In this document: one piece after another, positions 1-7,023 of the stretch
How the letters are laid out: the number at the start of each line of letters is the position of its first letter
How positions within the stretch are numbered: the stretch's first letter is position 1
Source of the DNA: Acidobacteriaceae bacterium
Lineage (GTDB): Bacteria > Acidobacteriota > Terriglobia > Terriglobales > Acidobacteriaceae
Assembly: GCA_027306745.1 (NCBI GenBank)
Contig: DAHUZD010000028.1
Span: 1 to 8,914 of the forward strand
Length of the DNA stretch: 8,914 nucleotides
Direction of reading: 5' to 3'
Program-made: the position numbers and the translations under genes
Notes under the pieces: model-generated
What the model saw: the letters and a program-made list of their open reading frames with translations, nothing else
Databases searched by the model: none
Told to the model about the DNA's origin: nothing

Positions 1-1236
1 ATGCTTTGCCTGCATGGGCCGCTGCGAGCGCAGGCACAAACCACTGCGCCCACGGCTACTGCCGCGCCACTCACCTTGCAACAGGTGCTAGAGATTGCGC
101 GCACAAAAAATCCTACCCTGCTGGCCGCCGAGCAAAACGTACTTTCCGTACAAGCGCAAGAGGTGCAGGCAGGCGTGCGGCAAAATCCGTACTTCACCGT
201 CTACGGCACGAACCTGACGAATCCAGCCACCTCGGCCACGCCCTATGCCTACAGCCTGCAACTGGCGCGGCTCTTTGAGCGCGGACAAAAGCGCCGCTGG
301 CGCCTGGACAGCGCGCGCTCCACCACGGCGCAAACACGCCAGCAGTCGCAGGATCAGGAGCGGCAGGTGCTCTTGCAGGTCAAGCTGGCCTTCACCAATC
401 TGCTGCTGGCCAAGGCCGCGTTGCAATTGGCCAAAGACAATTTGGCCGGCTACAGCCATGAGTTGGCCATCAGCAAGGAGCGCTACTCCGCTGGCGACAT
501 CGGCAAGCTCGACTACGAACGGCTGGACCTGCAACTGGCACAGTTTGAAACCGACGAGGCCAGCGCCGAAGCCAATCTGGCCCAGGCCAGCGACCAGTTG
601 CAGACCTTGCTCGGCTACGAACATCCCCGGCCAAGCTTTGACATCACCGGAGATTTACAGCCACCCGTGCTCACCGCAACTCTGCCGGATCTGGAGCAAC
701 GCGCGCTGGCCAACCGTCCTGACTACCAGGCCGCGCAAAGCGCCGTCCGCGTGGCCCAGGCCAACGTGAAGCTGGCGATGGCCAACGGCACGACGGACCC
801 CACGCTGGAAGGCGAGTACGACCACAGCGGCAATCTGAGCAGCTTCGGATTCTATGTCACCGTGCCCGTCCGCATCTTTGACCGCAATCAGGGCAACAAG
901 GCTGCGGCGAAATTTGCAGCTCAATCGATTCAGCTCACCGAGATAGCCGCGCGCAATCAGGTGCTTTCCGATGTCGATCAAGCCTGGGTGGCCTACACTA
1001 CGGCCAAGCTCGTCTCCGACCGTTATCAGGGCCACTATCTGGCCGAGGCCAAGGATGTGCTGACCATCGCGCAATACTCGTATGAGCGCGGCGGGCTGGC
1101 GCTGCTCGACTATCTGGATGCCCTGCAGAATGACCGCACCACCAGCCTGAACGCGCTCACCGCCTACGCGCAGACGTGGGACGCGATCCATCAGCTCAGC
1201 TATACGACGGACACGGAAGTTGTTGATCAAAAGTAG
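1..1236 (+). CDS. TolC/CzcC-type outer-membrane efflux protein, probably 5'-truncated by the window
   Basis: This protein should form the trimeric outer-membrane channel of a tripartite efflux pump, exporting metals or drugs from the periplasm or inner membrane to the outside. The 411 visible residues show the two tandem outer-membrane efflux (OEP) repeats of the family, at about residues 24-205 and 228-400. Each is rich in long Ala/Gln/Leu heptad-like helices, with family-like segments LTLQQVLEIARTKNP (24-38), YSAGDIGKLDYERL and the second-repeat equivalent YERGGLALLDYLDALQ. The first residues, LCLHGPLRAQAQ, look like the end of a signal peptide cleaved after AQA, but the basic n-region and most of the hydrophobic core are missing. 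The ATG at base 1 is therefore probably internal, and the true start lies upstream. The CzcC flavour rather than classical TolC is a judgement from overall character. Partner pump genes would be expected to the left; none is visible. The stop is TAG. Confidence 0.88.
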   Translation: MLCLHGPLRAQAQTTAPTATAAPLTLQQVLEIARTKNPTLLAAEQNVLSVQAQEVQAGVRQNPYFTVYGTNLTNPATSATPYAYSLQLARLFERGQKRRWRLDSARSTTAQTRQQSQDQERQVLLQVKLAFTNLLLAKAALQLAKDNLAGYSHELAISKERYSAGDIGKLDYERLDLQLAQFETDEASAEANLAQASDQLQTLLGYEHPRPSFDITGDLQPPVLTATLPDLEQRALANRPDYQAAQSAVRVAQANVKLAMANGTTDPTLEGEYDHSGNLSSFGFYVTVPVRIFDRNQGNKAAAKFAAQSIQLTEIAARNQVLSDVDQAWVAYTTAKLVSDRYQGHYLAEAKDVLTIAQYSYERGGLALLDYLDALQNDRTTSLNALTAYAQTWDAIHQLSYTTDTEVVDQK

Positions 1237-1302
1237 ACCATAGGGAACAAATTTGCATGCACCACTAGTCCATCAGCGCTGGCCATGCGATGCTGGGATT
1301 GT

Positions 1303-2697
1303 ATGCTGCATCCTGATCGACTTTTCCCCCCAGATCCCGCCGCTCGTTCCATTGCCAAGCGTTTATACCACTCTGTCGCCAACCTTCCCATCCTCAGCCC
1401 GCATGGACACACCGAGGCGCGCTGGTTTGCGGAAAACAAACCCTTCGACGATCCAGCCAAGCTTTTCATTCAGCCGGATCACTACATCTTCCGTATGCTC
1501 TACAGCCAGGGCATTCCGCTGGAGCATCTCGGCATCGGCCAGAAAACGATTGAAAATCCCCGCGCAATCTGGAGAATCTTTGCGGAGAATTATTATCTGT
1601 TCCGCGGCACTCCCACGCGCATCTGGCTGGACTTTGCCTTTCACGAACTTTTTGACATGGAGAAACCGCTGAATGTCAGCACGGCGGATTTGTACTTTGA
1701 CGTCATCTCCGCCAAGCTGGCCACGCCGGAGTTTCTGCCGCGCGCACTGTATGAACGCTTCCACATCGAGGTGCTGGCCACAACGGATTCACCCTTGGAC
1801 GATTTGCAATATCACAGCCAGTTGAAAAGCTCCGGCTGGAAAGGCCGCGTGCTGCCCACCTTCCGGCCCGATCCAGTGGTGGACCCTGATTTTGAAGGCT
1901 TCGTGACGAACATCGCCACGCTGGGCAAACAAACCCGCGAAAACACTGAAACGTGGAAGGGATATTTAACGGCTCTGCGCACGGTGCGCGAGCGCTTCCG
2001 CGCCCTAGGCTGTACAGCCACCGATCATGGGCATCCCACCGCGGCCACGGCGGATCTGGATGCCGAGACAGCCGCTGCGCTCTACACTTGCGTGCTGGCG
2101 GGCAAGGCCTCGGATGTGGATAAGGAAATCTTCCGCGCACAGATGCTGACGGAGATGGCCGCGATGAGCCTGGACGATGGACTGGTGATGCAAGTGCACC
2201 CCGGCAGCCTGCGCAATCACAATATCCCGCTATACCGCCGCTTAGGCCGCGACAAGGGTGCGGACATCCCGACGCGCACCGATTACGTACACGCGTTGCA
2301 GCCGCTGTTGACGCGCTTTGGCAACGAGCGCGACCTGACCATTATTCTGTTCACCCTGGACGAGTCCACCTACAGCCGGGAGCTGGCCCCGCTGGCTGGT
2401 CATTATCCTTGCTTGAAGCTCGGCCCCGCCTGGTGGTTCCACGACAGCCCGGAGGGGATGCTTCGCTTCCGCGAGTCCGTTACCGAAACCGCAGGCTTTT
2501 ACAACACCGTCGGCTTCAATGACGACACGCGCGCCTTCCTGTCCATTCCGGCGCGGCATGACGTAGCCCGGCGCGTCGATTGTGCCTACCTGGCGCGGCT
2601 GGTGGCCGATCACCGCCTGGATGAGGACGAGGCGCACGAAGTCGCCATCGACCTCACCTATCGTTTGGCGGCTGCCGCTTACCGGCTCACTTTGTAA
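1303..2697 (+). CDS. uxaC: Glucuronate (uronate) isomerase UxaC
   Basis: The enzyme interconverts D-glucuronate with D-fructuronate and D-galacturonate with D-tagaturonate, the first cytosolic step of hexuronate catabolism. It belongs to the amidohydrolase superfamily. From the ATG at 1303 it has 464 residues, close to the roughly 470 of E. coli UxaC. Family landmarks in order: ARSIAKRLYH (14-23), the metal-binding HxH as SPHGH (H34, H36), ATTDSPLDDLQYH (159-171), LPTFRPD (184-190), ALGCTATDHG (234-243), MQVHPGSLRN (296-305), GPAWWFHDSPEGM (374-386) and FNDDTRAFLS (405-414). An in-frame ATG at 1285 would add six residues (MRCWDC). I prefer 1303 because the N-terminus then matches the family's length before the ARRLYH-like helix, but neither start has a clear Shine-Dalgarno. 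No other hexuronate gene (uxaA/B, uxuA/B, kdgK, transporter) lies nearby, so it stands alone here. Its 3' end overlaps the convergent VWA-like gene by 11 bp. Confidence 0.95.
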   Translation: MLHPDRLFPPDPAARSIAKRLYHSVANLPILSPHGHTEARWFAENKPFDDPAKLFIQPDHYIFRMLYSQGIPLEHLGIGQKTIENPRAIWRIFAENYYLFRGTPTRIWLDFAFHELFDMEKPLNVSTADLYFDVISAKLATPEFLPRALYERFHIEVLATTDSPLDDLQYHSQLKSSGWKGRVLPTFRPDPVVDPDFEGFVTNIATLGKQTRENTETWKGYLTALRTVRERFRALGCTATDHGHPTAATADLDAETAAALYTCVLAGKASDVDKEIFRAQMLTEMAAMSLDDGLVMQVHPGSLRNHNIPLYRRLGRDKGADIPTRTDYVHALQPLLTRFGNERDLTIILFTLDESTYSRELAPLAGHYPCLKLGPAWWFHDSPEGMLRFRESVTETAGFYNTVGFNDDTRAFLSIPARHDVARRVDCAYLARLVADHRLDEDEAHEVAIDLTYRLAAAAYRLTL

Positions 2698-3694
2698 GCT
2701 CGGCGACCGCCGTCGTGGGCGCAGCACCCATGGGGATCTTCTGGCCCACAACAATGTGGTCTGGCGCATCCAGGCGCACGTCATGCACTTTCGTGCTGAT
2801 CTTCACAAAATGCAAGCCCGAGCCTTGCGCTGCGTAGGTCAGTAGATAGGTACTGGCCAACCGCTGCTTAAATTCCTTCAGCATGGGGACAAAAGTCACC
2901 GGATTGCCCATGCCCTCGTAGAAATCCTTGCCGCCGGTCGCCTCAGCCACCTGAATCAGGTAATCATTGCCGACAAAGGAACCGCGAATTCCCCGGTCGA
3001 CCAAGCCGATGTCACGGAAATAGATGGTGGAAATCATCACGCGGTTCTTTTGCGCATCGGCAATCGCCGTTCCCACATACGGATCTTCAGGATCATACTG
3101 CGGTGCTTCAAAATAACGGTCAATGCCATCGGTAATCATCAACACCTGGCGCACTGCGGAGGGATGTCCGCCATCCGGCCAATGCTTGGCTAAATCTGAG
3201 ATGCAGAAGTATGGACTGGCATTGACGCCCGCGATGCCCGTTGGCACGCGAATCGACTTGGCCGCCAAAATCTTGCCCGACGCGAAGCCAGAGGCAATCA
3301 CGGCCCGGCCATATTGCATGTAACCCACAGCCACCTGCACGGAGGGTGGCAGTTGCTCAATAAACGCCCCCAAATCAGAGAAATTTACGCTGGACCCTGT
3401 CCGGAGGGCATCATCAATCAACACCACGAGCTGGGTCGTCGCCTGGCTGGGCATGGGATGCCAGTCGAGCACGGTTGCTGGCTTGCCGCCATCCTTCACG
3501 ATCACATCCGCGCTGCTCACGGTCGGAGCTGTCGCGCCATTATGCGTATTGCTCACCACCGTCACCACCGTCTGCGTGGGCACGGTTGGCTTCACATCCC
3601 TGGCCCATGCGGGCATCGCCAAGCCAACGGCCACAGCGCCCGCCAGGCATACCCCGCACAATGCACTCCACTTCGATTCCAGAGTCTTGAACAT
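2687..3694 (-). CDS. Secreted VWA-like protein of the acidobacterial VWFA-related family
   Basis: This is a 335-residue exported protein with a von Willebrand factor A-like fold. No enzymatic role is known to me; such domains usually bind proteins or ligands. The signal peptide is clear: a basic start (MFKTLESKW), a hydrophobic core at about residues 11-28 and a cleavage site after AWA (residue 31). A short beta-rich segment follows (33-78, including VSSADVIVKDGGKPATVLDW), which resembles the lead-in of the acidobacterial VWFA-related family (TIGR03436-like). The A-like domain runs from QLVVLIDD (88-95) through RQVLMITDGID (182-192) and ISTIYFRDIG (221-230) to about 290. The canonical DxSxS metal site is degenerate: DDALRTGSS stands at that place. 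The start at 3694 is chosen over an upstream GTG at 3715 because a GAGG lies 8 nt before it and the signal peptide then begins normally. Many acidobacterial genomes carry several paralogues; the role is unknown. Confidence 0.85.
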   Translation of the reverse strand: MFKTLESKWSALCGVCLAGAVAVGLAMPAWARDVKPTVPTQTVVTVVSNTHNGATAPTVSSADVIVKDGGKPATVLDWHPMPSQATTQLVVLIDDALRTGSSVNFSDLGAFIEQLPPSVQVAVGYMQYGRAVIASGFASGKILAAKSIRVPTGIAGVNASPYFCISDLAKHWPDGGHPSAVRQVLMITDGIDRYFEAPQYDPEDPYVGTAIADAQKNRVMISTIYFRDIGLVDRGIRGSFVGNDYLIQVAEATGGKDFYEGMGNPVTFVPMLKEFKQRLASTYLLTYAAQGSGLHFVKISTKVHDVRLDAPDHIVVGQKIPMGAAPTTAVAELTK

Positions 3695-3702
3695 GACAAA
3701 TA

Positions 3703-3706
3703 CCTC
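3703..3706 (-). promoter_or_regulatory. Shine-Dalgarno (GAGG) of the VWA-like gene
   Basis: On the minus strand the sequence reads GCGAGG, then eight bases, then ATG at 3694. This is one of the few convincing ribosome binding sites in the window, and it decides the start against the in-frame GTG at 3715, which has no such element in front of it. Confidence 0.65.
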
Positions 3707-3722
3707 GCTACACACAAATACA

Positions 3723-3747
3723 CTGCACCCAACACAGTTGGACGCAG
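3723..3747. repeat. Interrupted inverted repeat upstream of the VWA-like gene
   Basis: The plus strand reads CTGC-AC-CCAAC-ACA-GTTGG-AC-GCAG: two nested complementary arms (4 bp and 5 bp) separated by a symmetric AC/AC mismatch, around a 3-base loop. It lies 29 bp upstream of the ATG at 3694. A direct heptamer GCACCCA also occurs at 3725-3731 and 3747-3753, 22 bp apart, which is about two helical turns. It could be an operator bound by a dimeric regulator, or a hairpin in the 5' leader. It is not a canonical terminator for the upstream GT87 gene, because no T-run follows on the minus strand. The symmetry is visible directly; any function is inferred. Confidence 0.4.
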
Positions 3748-3815
3748 CACCCAGCGAAACGATACTCCGTTTTATGATTTTTTTCTAAGCCGGGGTGCTG
3801 GCACAGCCAAGGATT

Positions 3816-5159
3816 TCAATGCGGCGGCTGCAACGGCCAATCCTGTTTTCGCTGCAGCGTCCAGCAAAAGATGGCCAGCCCGCCCCAGTAGACATGCGAA
3901 AGCAGGAAGTTCCCGCGCGTCGACATCAGAGCGGAGAGCGGCGCCAGCGTGCTCGCCATCAGCAGATAGACGGCCAGCAACGCAGCAAAACGGCCCTGGG
4001 AACGAACTGCGGCAGGCATCCACGCCAAAAAAACCAAAAAAAATACGCCATAGTGGTGCTCCCATGCGATCGGTGAGGCCATCACTGCCGCCATAGCGAA
4101 GAGGAGAAAATCCCGTGTACCGCCAGCCGCGCTCTGCACCTGCGGCACGATCAACGCAGCCAGCACAAGGAGCGCAGAACTTGCCAGCGTGCTCCAATAG
4201 ATTGCCGCGTTGTAGGGTGGGTAGGGCGTGGTCGGCATTGCATAGTTCGTGATGCCCACATGCAGCAATCGGTGTGCCAGCCCGTTCCAGGATTGATTGG
4301 TGACAAACGAATCTCCGCGTCGGCTCAAAAAATGTACAACCTGCAAGTACGCGACGTGATTGTGCCAGCCAAAGACCGCGACGGAAATCGCAAGACCCGC
4401 GGCCGTCATCGCACAGAAACTGGCGGTAAAACTCCACTGTTTACGCATCAGCCCCCACAACAAAAATAAGCAGGCCTGCGGCTTCAACAAACAGGTGAGT
4501 CCCAGCAAAACGCCCGGAGTGGCGCGGCAGCCGCGCATCCACAGAAAAACACCGGCCACCATCGCCAGATTGATCAGCGTTTGCATCTGCCCCAAACAAT
4601 AGGCATTCACCAGTGGAAGAAACGTCAACCCCAACAACGCGACGAGCACGCGGGCCAGCCATTGATGGCGCAATTGCCATGGCACAACGCCACGCCGCTG
4701 GGCCACATCCAGAAAAAATTGTCCGGCGATTGCCAACGTTGCCCACAGCGCAATGACCAGCATCCCATTCATCAGCCAATAGGGCCGGATGCCAACGTGC
4801 GCGCCCAGTTGCCACGCACGATACAACAGCAAGGCTATGGGCGGATAAATGTAGCGCACACCGCGTTGGAAAAATACGGCCTCATAGATGGCGTTTGGAT
4901 GCTGGCGGGCGGCCTGATCGGCCTGCGCCATGTAATAGGAAGTGTCATCGAAAACGATTTGCATTTTGATGGCGCTACGCGCCAGCTTCAACACGCTGCC
5001 AGAATGCAACCGGGGTGCAATGGCGATCAGAGCCATCTCAAACAGAAGCGTGCAGAGCGCCCAGACGATCAGTCCGCGCAACGCGGCTGGCATCGGCTCC
5101 CGGCGGGCGTCAGGGCGCTGTTCTCCAGGCTGCAAAGCCACGTCGTGCATGGTGACCAT
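3816..5159 (-). CDS. GT87 / DUF2029-type polytopic membrane glycosyltransferase
   Basis: This is a probable GT-C fold transferase that uses a polyprenyl-phosphate sugar, typically mannose, to extend envelope glycolipids or polysaccharides on the outer face of the cytoplasmic membrane. From the ATG at 5159 it has 447 residues with about nine or ten hydrophobic segments (first at about 27-48). Family features: an acidic pair after the first membrane helix, FDDTSYY (D71, D72), the likely catalytic loop; YIYPP (103-107); GQMQTLINLA (190-199); GLTCLLKPQACLFLLWGL (220-237); NQSWNGLAHRLL (288-299); and SPIAWEHHYGVFFL (362-375). The frame stays open to 5258, but a start there would overlap the divergent phosphatase ATG and add a non-membrane, Arg/Cys-rich leader, so 5159 (or 5150) is preferred. 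Codons for residues 373-378 form T8-GG-T7 tracts, a possible slippage site. The exact donor and acceptor cannot be told. Confidence 0.85.
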   Translation of the reverse strand: MVTMHDVALQPGEQRPDARREPMPAALRGLIVWALCTLLFEMALIAIAPRLHSGSVLKLARSAIKMQIVFDDTSYYMAQADQAARQHPNAIYEAVFFQRGVRYIYPPIALLLYRAWQLGAHVGIRPYWLMNGMLVIALWATLAIAGQFFLDVAQRRGVVPWQLRHQWLARVLVALLGLTFLPLVNAYCLGQMQTLINLAMVAGVFLWMRGCRATPGVLLGLTCLLKPQACLFLLWGLMRKQWSFTASFCAMTAAGLAISVAVFGWHNHVAYLQVVHFLSRRGDSFVTNQSWNGLAHRLLHVGITNYAMPTTPYPPYNAAIYWSTLASSALLVLAALIVPQVQSAAGGTRDFLLFAMAAVMASPIAWEHHYGVFFLVFLAWMPAAVRSQGRFAALLAVYLLMASTLAPLSALMSTRGNFLLSHVYWGGLAIFCWTLQRKQDWPLQPPH

Positions 5160-5256
5160 GCTAGCATTGCCTGCGTTCTCTGAATCTTTACAATCCCATC
5201 GCATCGGCTTGATACCATGGTTGCAACGTGGGCTTCGATGCCGCGCACACATACGC
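5160..5256. promoter_or_regulatory. Divergent intergenic region between GT87 and the phosphatase gene
   Basis: About 97 bp separate the two outward-facing starts, so promoters for both genes should be here or reach into the coding ends. The limits depend on the GT87 start chosen (5159, 5150 or 5204). I see one readable rightward promoter (listed separately) and no convincing leftward one. A CATG at 5256-5259 provides an ATG on both strands. No pho-box-like direct repeats are evident to the eye. Confidence 0.45.
5167..5194 (+). promoter_or_regulatory. Candidate sigma70-type promoter for the phosphatase-pyrD unit
   Basis: TTGCCT (5167-5172, 4 of 6 consensus) and TACAAT (5189-5194, 5 of 6) are separated by 16 bp. 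Transcription would start near 5201, leaving a leader of about 56 nt before the ATG at 5257. The position fits the only rightward gene start after a leftward gene. Similar matches can arise by chance. Confidence 0.35.
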
Positions 5257-7023
5257 ATGACTCAACGAATCTTCGCCTGCCTCCTCGCCGTGCTGCTCCC
5301 TTTTTTGAACGCAATGCCCGCAGCCGCCAGCGCATATGACGCTCATCCCAAACTCGTCATCCTGCTGGTCATCGACCAGTTCCGCGAGGATTATCTGGAG
5401 CGCTACCGTAGCGACTTCAAAGACCGCGGCTTCCGTCTCTTTCTGGATGAGGGCGCCTACTTCCCCAACTGCTACTTCAACTACGCCAACACGAAGACTT
5501 CGCCCGGCCACGCCACATTAGCCACCGGGGCCTACACCGACGGCCATGGCATCTCCAGCAACGACTGGTGGGATTTAACCCGCAACAGCCAGCGGCCCAT
5601 CTCTTCTGTCGAAGATCCCCGCTATTTTCTCGTCGGCCCCACCGATGGAGCCAAGCGTGAAGGCTCTTCGCCGCGCAATCTGCTGGCAACGACCTTCGGC
5701 GATGAAGTCCGGCTGGACACCAATGGCGCTGCCCATCTCTACGGCGTCTCCCTCAAAGACCGGGCTGCGATTCTCACCTCAGGCCTCAGCGCCAACGGCG
5801 CATTCTGGATCGACGAGCGCACGGGCCAGTACATCACCTCCTCTTACTACATGCGCGCGCTGCCAGACTGGGCGGTCGCCTTCAACAACAGCGGACGCGC
5901 AGACCAGGCGCGCACAGAGGCCGGCGTCTCCGCCAGCGATCCCTTCTTCGCCTCAGTCGGATCAACAGCGGCAGGCATCCGCTATGAACTGGACTTTGCC
6001 CGCGCGTTGATTCAAGGCGAAAAACTCGGCACGAACAGCGTCACAGACGTGCTTACCATTAGCATCTCGTCCACAGACATCCTCGGCCACGCCGTCGGGC
6101 CAGACTCGCCTTTACAACGCGAGCTGGTCGATCAGCTTGACATCAGCCTCGATCAATTCTTTTCATGGCTCGACCAGACTGTCCCCGGCGGGCTGAAGAA
6201 TGTTTGGATCGCCCTCAGTGCTGACCACGGCATCGCTCCGGTTCCCGCCGTCGCTGCGCAACTGGGCATTCCTGGCACACAAATCCAACTGAAGGCGCTC
6301 ATCGCCTCACTCAACGCATCGCTCAATCAGCAATTTTCACCGGGGCAAACCTTCCCCTACATGCTTTCGCACCAGCAACTGCCCTATCTGTCGCTCAACG
6401 AGCCGGTCTTTGAACGCGCCGGACTCAACGAAGAAGAATCCGAGCACGCCGTGCAAGAGTCGCTGCCCGCCGCATTTTCCGCTCTGCGCACCGCGCAGAA
6501 CCCGGCCAGCGCGGCGACGGATGCCTCCACGCAGGCCAGCGCCAAGCGCCCAGCGCCAGAGCCTGCACTCTTCCGCAGCTACACCCGCAGACAGCTTGCC
6601 TCCAAGGAGCCGGGCCTGCCGCCCTCTGAGTTTGGCCACTTGCTGGCGCACAGCTACACGCCCAACGGCGGCTGGTATGTCATGGTGATTCCCGATGCCT
6701 TTGAGATCGGAGCCATGGCGCACGGAACCAATCACTACAGCCCCTATTCGTATGACCGCCATGTGCCGCTCGGCTTCTACGGTTCCGCCTTTGTGCCCGG
6801 CGTGTATCAACAGCGCGTGGAGCCAGTGGACCTGGCCGCAACCTTCGCCGCACTGCTCGGAGTCAATCAGCCTTCGGCCAGCGTGGGCCAGGTGTTGACC
6901 ATGGCCCTGCACCCGGAAAAACAAACGCCTCTGCCGCACAAGCGCAATCGCGCGATAATACAGACAGGCCACCGCTCGCACCACGCTCCCGCAGCCGCAC
7001 GAAAGAAGACACCCAGCGCTTGA
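5257..7023 (+). CDS. Secreted alkaline phosphatase family protein (PafA/SPAP-like, Thr nucleophile)
   Basis: This should be an exported zinc-dependent phosphomonoesterase releasing phosphate from organic esters outside the cytoplasm. It has 588 residues, starting with a signal peptide (MTQRIFACLL onward, cleavage near AASA, residue 26). Metal and catalytic positions of the superfamily are all recognisable: D40 in VIDQF, nucleophile T81 in TKTSPGHATLATG, N102 in SSNDWW, D274 and H278 in SSTDILGH, D323 and H324 in SADHG, and H493 in GTNHYSPYSYDRHVPLGFYG. SLKDR at 165-169 gives the K-x-R phosphate-binding pair that separates the PafA/SPAP monoesterases from related phosphodiesterases. An Ala/Pro/Thr-rich stretch (about 411-436) looks like a flexible linker, and the last 30 residues form a basic His/Arg/Lys tail. 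The frame extends back to 4942, but that part is antisense to GT87. The start at 5257 lacks a strong Shine-Dalgarno. pyrD overlaps its stop by 4 bp. Confidence 0.92.
   Translation: MTQRIFACLLAVLLPFLNAMPAAASAYDAHPKLVILLVIDQFREDYLERYRSDFKDRGFRLFLDEGAYFPNCYFNYANTKTSPGHATLATGAYTDGHGISSNDWWDLTRNSQRPISSVEDPRYFLVGPTDGAKREGSSPRNLLATTFGDEVRLDTNGAAHLYGVSLKDRAAILTSGLSANGAFWIDERTGQYITSSYYMRALPDWAVAFNNSGRADQARTEAGVSASDPFFASVGSTAAGIRYELDFARALIQGEKLGTNSVTDVLTISISSTDILGHAVGPDSPLQRELVDQLDISLDQFFSWLDQTVPGGLKNVWIALSADHGIAPVPAVAAQLGIPGTQIQLKALIASLNASLNQQFSPGQTFPYMLSHQQLPYLSLNEPVFERAGLNEEESEHAVQESLPAAFSALRTAQNPASAATDASTQASAKRPAPEPALFRSYTRRQLASKEPGLPPSEFGHLLAHSYTPNGGWYVMVIPDAFEIGAMAHGTNHYSPYSYDRHVPLGFYGSAFVPGVYQQRVEPVDLAATFAALLGVNQPSASVGQVLTMALHPEKQTPLPHKRNRAIIQTGHRSHHAPAAARKKTPSA

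Larger units (their letters stand above)
3695..3815 (-). other. Intergenic region between the GT87 and VWA-like genes
   Basis: This 121-bp gap separates two minus-strand genes. Besides the inverted repeat it holds an A-rich stretch on the minus strand, about 3769-3785 (AGAAAAAAATCATAAAA when read on that strand). That is unusual against the GC-rich surroundings and resembles promoter-proximal AT-rich DNA. A weak sigma70-like pair, TTGGCT, 17 bp, TAGAAA, can be read just upstream on the minus strand, but each hexamer matches only 4 of 6 consensus positions. The gap's length and composition suggest that the VWA-like gene has its own promoter rather than depending on GT87 transcription. Confidence 0.35.

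Noticed and set aside
88..1230. Two long antisense frames (178 and 191 codons) under the efflux gene
   Set aside because: Both are shadows of a well-supported OEP protein and have no credible start signals or domains.
1237..1284. Possible efflux-uxaC fusion, since both genes are in the same frame with only the TAG at 1234 between them
   Set aside because: Both proteins have normal lengths and unrelated compartments (outer membrane and cytoplasm), so the shared frame is most likely chance.
3776..3810. T-run with an adjacent GC-rich stretch as an intrinsic terminator
   Set aside because: The T-run is on the plus strand while both flanking genes are on the minus strand, and the order of stem and run is wrong for either.
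3314..4096. A 260-codon plus-strand frame spanning the GT87/VWA gap
   Set aside because: It is antisense to the VWA-like start, the gap and the GT87 end. The product is low-complexity and His/Arg/Pro-rich, with no domain.
4942..5256. A 105-residue N-terminal extension of the phosphatase
   Set aside because: It is antisense to GT87 coding sequence and would put a clear signal peptide in the middle of the protein.
6337..6984. A 215-codon open frame antisense to the phosphatase gene
   Set aside because: It lies wholly inside a gene with full catalytic motifs on the other strand, has no recognisable domain and is explained by GC-rich codon structure.
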